DNA of 64,000 nt, from the NCBI GenBank assembly GCA_022496185.1, contig WTXG01000004.1, positions 930,001 through 994,000 of the forward strand, read 5' to 3'. The notes beneath the pieces were generated by a model. That model did not search any database, was not told the origin of the DNA, and saw only the letters and a list, made by a program, of their open reading frames with translations. Below, in pieces: positions 57,905-64,000 of the stretch. Origin of the DNA: Multifurca ochricompacta. Taxonomy: Eukaryota; Basidiomycota; Agaricomycetes; Russulales; Russulaceae. The translations under genes and the position numbers were made by a program. Every line of letters begins with the position of its first letter. Position 1 is the first letter of the stretch.

Positions 57905-58585
57905 GAGTCCAAGTTCCTGAACAGCTCGAGATGCTATGTTACAACGTATATTTTACTGGATATTGCTGCAAGGTTATATTGCTGTCTTCCTCGAGCGGAC
58001 TCGAGATGCTTAAATGCTCGGTGCGATGTCGCGAACCATCAATGAGAGTGCGCACCTTCGTAGTTTGCCGCTCGATAACCATATTTCCTATTCGAAATAT
58101 GGGGGTTGATTCGATGCTTGAGGTTTAGACAGAAACACACCGTTTTTGCTATCAATGCAAATACCTTGAATCCCGATCGTTCACTCCTCGCTGAAAATGA
58201 GTGAGGAACAGTGACGCCGACGTTAGCAACGGACAAGTATTAAATGCAGGATGTAACGACCGTTAAGTCAAGCAAGCCAGAGGGGAATCCCATTGACCTG
58301 TCCGAATAGACATGAATAGTGATGAAGCTCAAGAGAACCAAACTTGTCATAAGGTAATAACGTATTAGAGAGTATAATCGTTGGCAGTGACAACGTTAGT
58401 TCAACGTCAGCACAATCGTGATCACAATAGGTGAAGTCGTCGTAATAAAATCCAGAAGATTTCCATAACCTGTGGAGTCTCACCAGACGCATTCTCGATG
58501 GCATCAGTCACGAATCACGTTATTTTAGTACCGCACAACGACAACATATAATACGCAGTCTAGGAGGGGTAATACAGATAATTGG
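57905..58585. other. Intergenic, no confident gene
   Basis: RIB3 3' flank. A short minus-strand open frame at 58268-58504 lacks recognisable features and may be the 3' part of the small gene to its right. Confidence 0.45.
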
Positions 58586-58768
58586 TTACTGGCTACTGGC
58601 CAGAAGATCGTGACTTACTAGTATAAGAAACAGGAGCGCAATGATGACAAGCTTATTAACTTTCTGTGTTTCCCCAGAGAGTTGATTCTCCATGATGAGG
58701 CGAAGCGAACCCACAGCCTTGGGAAATGAATCTGGTCGCGTGGCTGATGCAGCCGTGGGTGCGTGCAC
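58586..58768 (-). CDS. Possible small single-pass membrane protein
   Basis: Open frame of 60 codons with a polar N-terminus and a hydrophobic helix near its end (KLVIIALLFLILV). A textbook donor GTAAGT occurs right after the helix. Splicing to CCTAG near 58,560 would add about 14 residues and a stop. Composition suits a tail-anchored or small organelle membrane protein. No family recognised; it may be spurious. Confidence 0.35.
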   Translation of the reverse strand: MHAPTAASATRPDSFPKAVGSLRLIMENQLSGETQKVNKLVIIALLFLILVSHDLLASSQ

Positions 58769-59143
58769 TACAGCACCCTGTCCATACTTCGCTTAACTAT
58801 GGTAATCCCTTGAAGCTAACAGCAGTGCCGACCGGCAATTGCCATTGTGAGACCACCTTCACCCCACTGCGTACCTTGGTGGAAAACTAATTAATTGCGC
58901 AAAAATGGCGGTCTCTGCTGTATCCGAATGCTGTTCCGCATACCCAATTCCGTATGCCCAGATTTATGCATCTCAGCCTACAAGTTACAGTGATTCTTTC
59001 ACACGAGGGCGGGAGGTAGCATCATTCTGTCTCTAAGTGTGTTTGCCAGCCTTTCGTGAGGTACTCGCCAATTAGAGTGGGCCTATTTATCTCGTTAGAG
59101 GTAATAGCAGAAACCATGGAAGCGGTGGGAAGTAAGCGGTAAA
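58769..59143. other. Intergenic, nothing recognised
   Basis: 375 bp between the small ORF and the 3' end of TUL1. No repeat or RNA gene recognised. Confidence 0.45.
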
Positions 59144-62100
59144 TTATAGGGGAGGCAGCGGCCGTCGGCACTGAGGGCAGATATTCTATATGGCCAAAGT
59201 AAGTTCCAATAGCTCTCAAAGGAAAACGGTGGGCGTGACTACGGTACCTTGATCGCAAGCCACTTTGTACACGCCACCCAGTTATCAGATCGTGAACAAT
59301 TAATTCAAAAGGCCCAAGAGGACAGCAAGGCTCACCCGCTCGAGGCACTCCGTATGCTAATTAAGAATAATTTACGTTAGATGTGCACGAAAACAAAAAG
59401 GGGGAACCTCACGAATAGATGAGCACATGGTGCAAGACTGTAAGATGCATGCGTGCGCACACCCCGCCGTCTCGACTTACCCGACACGTCCTCCGGCGGA
59501 CGCTCGATCGCATCCATACAAATCGCGCAATCTCCCAACGGACCTGTTTCTGTGTCCGGAAGCGGCGGGTGGTAATCGTAACCTTGTGAATCTGCGAGCT
59601 GCGCGCGCAAGGGGACGGCGTCACCGGTATGGACGGATAATCGCATGTGAAACATGAGACCAGAAAGAGGGCAGGGGGAGGGATCAGATAACATACACGC
59701 TGCGGGAGGAAGAACGCCGGTCCAAAGGTGGTTTGTAACCCGAGAACTGCGGCTTGCGCGCAAGCGAACAATGAAAGGACGTATACCCAAGCTGTCGAAC
59801 GGTACGGTGCGTGTCAGTGAGCTCAACGGCGTGTCAGCACGTGACGCACGGCGAGGCTCCACATCCATGACATTTTTCGGGCAGCCCAGGAAATCTGTGC
59901 AATCACACCGCCGCCGGCGGGTTGCGTCAGCACATGGCGCGGTACGCGTAAAACAGAGAAGACAGTTACATGTAGCCAGTAACATGCGTCCCACCGTAGT
60001 CCCAATAACGTACTTTCCCCCCAGCGCGCACGGCCGTCCACGGCGCGCTGCACGCACAATCTGTGGCGCCCAAATGGAGGAATAGAGTATGGCAAGAAGA
60101 ACCACTGCAAGCCCCGGCGCGACCACGACGCGCACGACAAGGGCGAGCACGATGAATATGAAGTACCCTGCTCCATCATTGGTTTTTCCTGTCAGCCGAG
60201 TGCAATGGGAGAAGTAGAGAAGTCGGAGGGAAGCTCACAAATGCGGTTGTGCTCGTCATACCAAGCCAACTGAAGGATAAAGCGAAATATGGAAAGGAGA
60301 GACGCTTCTTGCCGGGGTGGTTGTTGCGGAGTGGTTCCTGTTGTTACTAATGCAGTCGGGTCTACATTCTGCCCATTAAAGGACAACTCGGTGGAAGGCG
60401 TAGTAGTGGTGTTCTCTGGTAAGGCACTAGGCGGCGTAGCCTGAGGAGTGGGTGCCGGAGGGAGAACGCCTATATCCTCAGGTGCCTGAACCTGTTGGAT
60501 GAGAAGGACGAATTGCTGCACGAAAACAAGTTAATCAACTCCTTGGACAGTAAGTGGTAGTTAGCGTACTACTTCATATGCGAAGAGCCCACACGCAAGG
60601 AATGCTGGCGCAACTAAAGCAATTGAAGGTCGCCCATCGGCAAGAATGGCGAAAGTGATGTGCTGATGCAGAATAAGCTCATGTCAGGACGCACGGTATC
60701 ATAACATCAGACGAATGTGGGCGTACACCGGCGAACGCTATCGAGTCGGCTAACGCTTGCGCGATGAACGACCAGCGGGAGATCCGCGCAAGAGCAGCGG
60801 GGGTTCTGCTCTCCGACATCTGATGGGAAAGCAGTAAAAGCATCGCAAGGTAGACGAGCCCGGCGAACCCAGCATCTGCATATAATGAGTGTATGAAGGC
60901 TGAATGCCGGCCTCGACGTACATGACGTAACCTTTCTAAAGAATATGCGCGACCGCATGCCATCTGCTTCTCTGACCTCAATCAAAATACCACATTCGGG
61001 GCTGATGGCGGCCACGTCTAGCTGAAGGGGAGGTCGCCGGACAGTGGTCACACCTGTGGGATGCATAAGCTCATCTTCTAGCTCGCGCATGTCCGCGGCT
61101 GATATATTCGACGGATGCACCTGCGCATAGATCGCGAAGTGACATGTTGAGTCGGGAGGGCTGGGATTAAGTTCAGACGAAAGGTCATTTGAAGCGAGGA
61201 TGGCTTTCAGTTTCGCAATATTGTCCTCGATGACGGGGACTACGGCGCGGGCGGTAACATTGAGCAGATCTGGTGGGACAAGAGACGGTAAAGCGCGGAT
61301 ATCAATGGAGACTCTGGGCAGCAGAATTAGCGTACATCAGTGTGAAGCGTTAAGGACGCACCCGGGTTCCTGAGCAAAGCCGTAAACGGATCCAGTCCCC
61401 AAGAATTGTATGCCCGCAAAGTCGAGCTGTAACTCTCGAGCATTATTTCCATCAATAACTTCTACATGTCCCTATCATGTCGTGTCGTCGCGAACTTGAG
61501 GGTGCCTAGCGATGGAAGAAATGTTGCTGACTCACGTGCAACATGGCCACATCCTGAAACTCTTCCTTCTCCTTCTGATCCACCTGCACAGGTCTCGACA
61601 ATAAGCTCATGGTCATCCTAGTAGTTGCGGACCAATTCCAGCGGCCGAGCATTTGGGCTACCTCTGTTTCATTCCACTCCACCGCTGGAACTAATTCAGA
61701 GCTGAGATTTCGGAAAGACGCTTCGCCTCGGGTAAAACCAGTAATATTGGGATAGTATGATCGAGTGAGAGGATCGAGGACGCCGTGGCGGGGTACAGTC
61801 TCAGAGACAATACGATACTCGCCTGATGGCCGAGTTGGCTACTCAGGATACGAGTGTTAATCATGGAAACGGACCAACGTGATACGCACAATGGTAAAGT
61901 TAGTGGTATCTGAGCCGTTCAGCCAACCAGAGTAATTGCCGAGTTGCCACTCGAGTGATGAAAGAGTGTCCTTATACTGGTTCCGAACTGTAAGGTCATC
62001 CCCACCTCCATTGTTCGTCATCATAAAGAAGATGAGACTGAGAATGAGGAGGGAGGTGATTGAGCCACGCTGAGGACGAGCGTTGGCCGTGGCGGGGCTT

Positions 62101-62150
62101 CCCGCTTCTTCACCGCGGAAGGGGGTAGTTGCAGATGGAGATGTGCTCAT
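59144..62150 (-). CDS. TUL1: Tul1/Dsc1-type transmembrane RING-H2 E3 ubiquitin ligase (14 exons, 725 aa)
   Basis: Catalytic subunit of the Golgi/endosomal DSC ubiquitin ligase complex. Exons: 61890-62150, 61536-61838, 61362-61471, 60922-61313, 60727-60875, 60573-60662, 60239-60515, 59970-60170, 59850-59894, 59699-59791, 59413-59591, 59336-59356, 59248-59262, 59144-59185; sum 2,178 nt, in frame. The N-terminal signal-anchor is followed by a lumenal domain with YNPITG-type motifs (SYYPNITGF), then a multi-pass membrane region (LVYLAMLLLLSHQ, AFAGHITFAILADGRPS, GYFIFIVLALVVRVVVAPGL) and a C-terminal RING-H2: CAIC...CAHLF-HTEC...CPQC, ending RRPLPPL. The acceptor at 60171 was chosen because it avoids a TGA and follows a CTGAC branch site. 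Very small exons (15-45 nt) encode the RING end. Divergent with the F-box gene. Confidence 0.93.
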
Positions 62151-62389
62151 CCTGGCTACCTTTGAGATGACGGTGAAAGAGGACAACCCTCTGCCTCGTC
62201 GAGTTTGAGTTGAATTGAGTTGAGGAGAAAATACGATTCATTGGCTGGCTGGCTGGCTGGCGGCATTCTCACGTGAGTCACATCTGGGTGAGTCTCCTCC
62301 CATTCCTTACGAGTTGAGATGAACCGCATAATCATGACGACTCTGGGAGACTGAGATGCTTGGTACTCGACGTATAATTAATACCTCTT
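62151..62389. promoter_or_regulatory. Shared divergent promoter of TUL1 and the F-box gene
   Basis: Only 239 bp separate the two start codons. It contains a (GGCT)n microsatellite near 62,242-62,260 and a TCACGTGA-like palindrome near 62,270. No clear TATA box for TUL1; AT-rich ATAATTAATA near 62,374 faces the F-box gene. Confidence 0.5.
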
Positions 62390-63625
62390 ATGATGGCGAT
62401 CCACCTCCCATTCGAGATTTTGACTCTGATCCTGGGGCTAGTGACCGACATCCGCGACCTGCAACAGGCTCGAAGAGCCAGCCGGACTCTGTGTGCCGCT
62501 GCCACCCCCCTTGTGTTCCGCGTTCTTTCCGTAGCCAGCACCCGCAGAAGCGCGCAGAATTTGGGACACCTAATCGAAGTGCCCGATATTTCCGCACATG
62601 TGAGGGAGGTTATTTATCTCGATTCAGGTGCCGATAAGAGGGGAAGGACACTAAAATATGGTGCGCCTATTTGTACAACCATGCCATTCCAAAAACTGAT
62701 TCATACGTGGGCACGGGTCACATCAGTCAGAACCAGTGCTGTGAGAGAACTAGCCAATTCATTTGCTCACATCCACCAATTGCCCCTGCTTGAAGCAATC
62801 ACCTTGACATTTTTTCCAAGCTATGGATTCTTCCGCAACTCTGATGTCCCAGGTCACCGGACTCTACAGGGATCCCTCCTCAATGCACTGGCCGCCAGCT
62901 TTGGCGTCCGCACGCCCAACCTCAGGTCTCTCACAATACGCAATCTCCATGTCACGCACCTCGACGCTTTCGGGTCCCCAACATTTCAAACCGTCCTCAA
63001 GCCCCTGAGACATCTCCAGCTCTCCACCCTCTTCGACAGCGTGTCCGACGATGACAGGTTCCTCGCTAATTGGCGAAGCTTCTGGGGCATCACTCTCCCC
63101 CGTTATATCCTTGAGCCAACACAGCACGCACTTACCACTCTCACCTTGCACAGCGACGCGCACGTTGGCGCCTCGTCCGCACTGTCTCTCGCTACGTTGC
63201 ATTTCCCGCACCTTCATATGCTTTCCTTGCGTAAGCTTGTCTTCGATCCATCTGTCGCCGCAGAAACCTTCGTGTTGCGACATGCGTCCACGCTTGCGCG
63301 GCTCGAGCTCGTTGAATGCGCGATTTGTATGCACAGTACAGACCTAAACCCAGCGTCACCCACGCATCGTGGCTGGGTTGACGTATGGGAGCGTTTTTCG
63401 GCCGAACTTGTCACCCTCGTCGCACTACACGTTGACCAGCGCCGCGTCGACCGTTGGGGACTTATTGGTCCAGAGCGCAGGTACGTGTTTCCCGTGGCTG
63501 AGATGGCCTTCGTGGAGGCCGAGATGAGCGCACAGCGCAACGCGGTCGATGCGGAGGCGTTGCGACAGTTTCAAGCGATCGTTGCCGCGCGATCAGAGGT
63601 ACCGCGCATGGCGTCCAGTCGGTAG
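62390..63625 (+). CDS. F-box protein (411 aa, single exon)
   Basis: Substrate adaptor of SCF ubiquitin ligases by family. The N-terminal F-box (residues about 1-45) is HLPFEILTLILGLVTDIRDL, then ARRASRTLCAAATPLVFRVL. The rest resembles the degenerate leucine-rich segments of large agaric F-box families (LRSLTIRNLHV, LKPLRHLQLSTLF, LHMLSLRKLVFD, TLARLELVECAI). No intron is needed. The start may be the second ATG (62393), giving one residue less. Target unknown. Confidence 0.85.
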   Translation: MMAIHLPFEILTLILGLVTDIRDLQQARRASRTLCAAATPLVFRVLSVASTRRSAQNLGHLIEVPDISAHVREVIYLDSGADKRGRTLKYGAPICTTMPFQKLIHTWARVTSVRTSAVRELANSFAHIHQLPLLEAITLTFFPSYGFFRNSDVPGHRTLQGSLLNALAASFGVRTPNLRSLTIRNLHVTHLDAFGSPTFQTVLKPLRHLQLSTLFDSVSDDDRFLANWRSFWGITLPRYILEPTQHALTTLTLHSDAHVGASSALSLATLHFPHLHMLSLRKLVFDPSVAAETFVLRHASTLARLELVECAICMHSTDLNPASPTHRGWVDVWERFSAELVTLVALHVDQRRVDRWGLIGPERRYVFPVAEMAFVEAEMSAQRNAVDAEALRQFQAIVAARSEVPRMASSR

Positions 63626-64000
63626 CCAGTGTCGCAACCGTTAGACTCGAGTTGTGCCTCGCTACCCAACTTCACTCTGTGATCCGCTATCTCTTACTCG
63701 TGACACTGACCGCCGCGGTATACCCGGACCTGTCGCAAACGTCATATTTCGATCTTTTATATATCACATTAAAAGGGAGACTGTCAACTTCATGTCGTGC
63801 GCCTCTTGTTTGGAACACGCCAGCGCCAGAACTACTAAAGCGCTGAGGTTTTCTGCTCCTAGCGCTTTTTATTCCCCCCTTGCATCGCCTGCCTGACTGA
63901 CCCTGCGCGTCGTCTAGAATACTACTACACACGAATTGGCAAAAAGCATCTCCAGTCTCTATGCTCATACTGAGGTTCGCGCGAGTGCTTGACTTGATTG
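63626..64000. other. 3' flank of the F-box gene
   Basis: No gene recognised. Short open frames on both strands lack features. Confidence 0.5.

Noticed and set aside
59438..59480. A GTAAGT...ACAG intron in TUL1
   Set aside because: Using it puts the RING residues CAHLF out of frame; reading through keeps the frame and has no stop.

Overview
The window is genomic DNA from a filamentous basidiomycete, probably an Agaricomycete. The host genes carry many short GT-AG introns (about 46-110 nt). The protein set is fungal: a multi-exon P450, a CCC2-type copper ATPase, a Zds-like protein, RIB3, a Tul1/Dsc1 RING ligase and an F-box protein. The mobile elements are chromodomain Ty3/Gypsy, Ty1/Copia, MULE, hAT and Tc1 types. 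No species is claimed.

Positions 1 to about 44,250 are a stack of nested transposable elements with no intact host gene. I resolved the nesting mainly from target-site duplications (TSDs). On the minus strand there is a Gypsy-A element cut by the window edge (1-4170) and a complete Gypsy-A copy (7660-15058, TSD TGATG). That copy sits inside a hAT-like element (5868-16288), which sits inside the LTR of a third Gypsy (Gypsy-C, 5785-19010). A palindromic Tc1 derivative (17096-18717) interrupts Gypsy-C. Positions 19011-22151 hold LTRs nested inside LTRs. From about 22,150 to 43,724 plus-strand Gypsy remnants are interrupted by a complete Copia element (24109-30143, TSD GTCAT), a MULE (30515-34306, 9-bp TSD), several hAT elements and four solo LTRs. 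Most of these older elements are riddled with TGA stops where CGA arginine codons are expected, which points to CpG-methylation decay or a RIP-like process.

Positions 44,250-64,000 are an ordinary gene-dense, CpG-rich segment. P450 (+, 45127-47086) converges on CCC2 (-, 47630-50747). Then come a Zds-like gene (-, 52818-55656), RIB3 (+, 56998-57904, two apparent single-base frameshifts), a possible small membrane-protein gene (-, about 58586-58768), TUL1/DSC1 (-, 59144-62150, 14 exons, 725 codons) and an F-box gene (+, 62390-63625). The last two are divergent over 239 bp. No pathway links the host genes as a cluster.

The most unusual signal is a third open reading frame at the 3' end of the Gypsy elements, downstream of integrase and chromodomain. 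It encodes a coiled-coil segment followed by a run of CCHC-type zinc-knuckle modules. It occurs in two diverged elements (8268-9530 minus; 39907-43109 plus) with the zinc ligands conserved. Next in interest is the 1,622-bp near-perfect palindrome made from the first half of a Tc1-like transposase.
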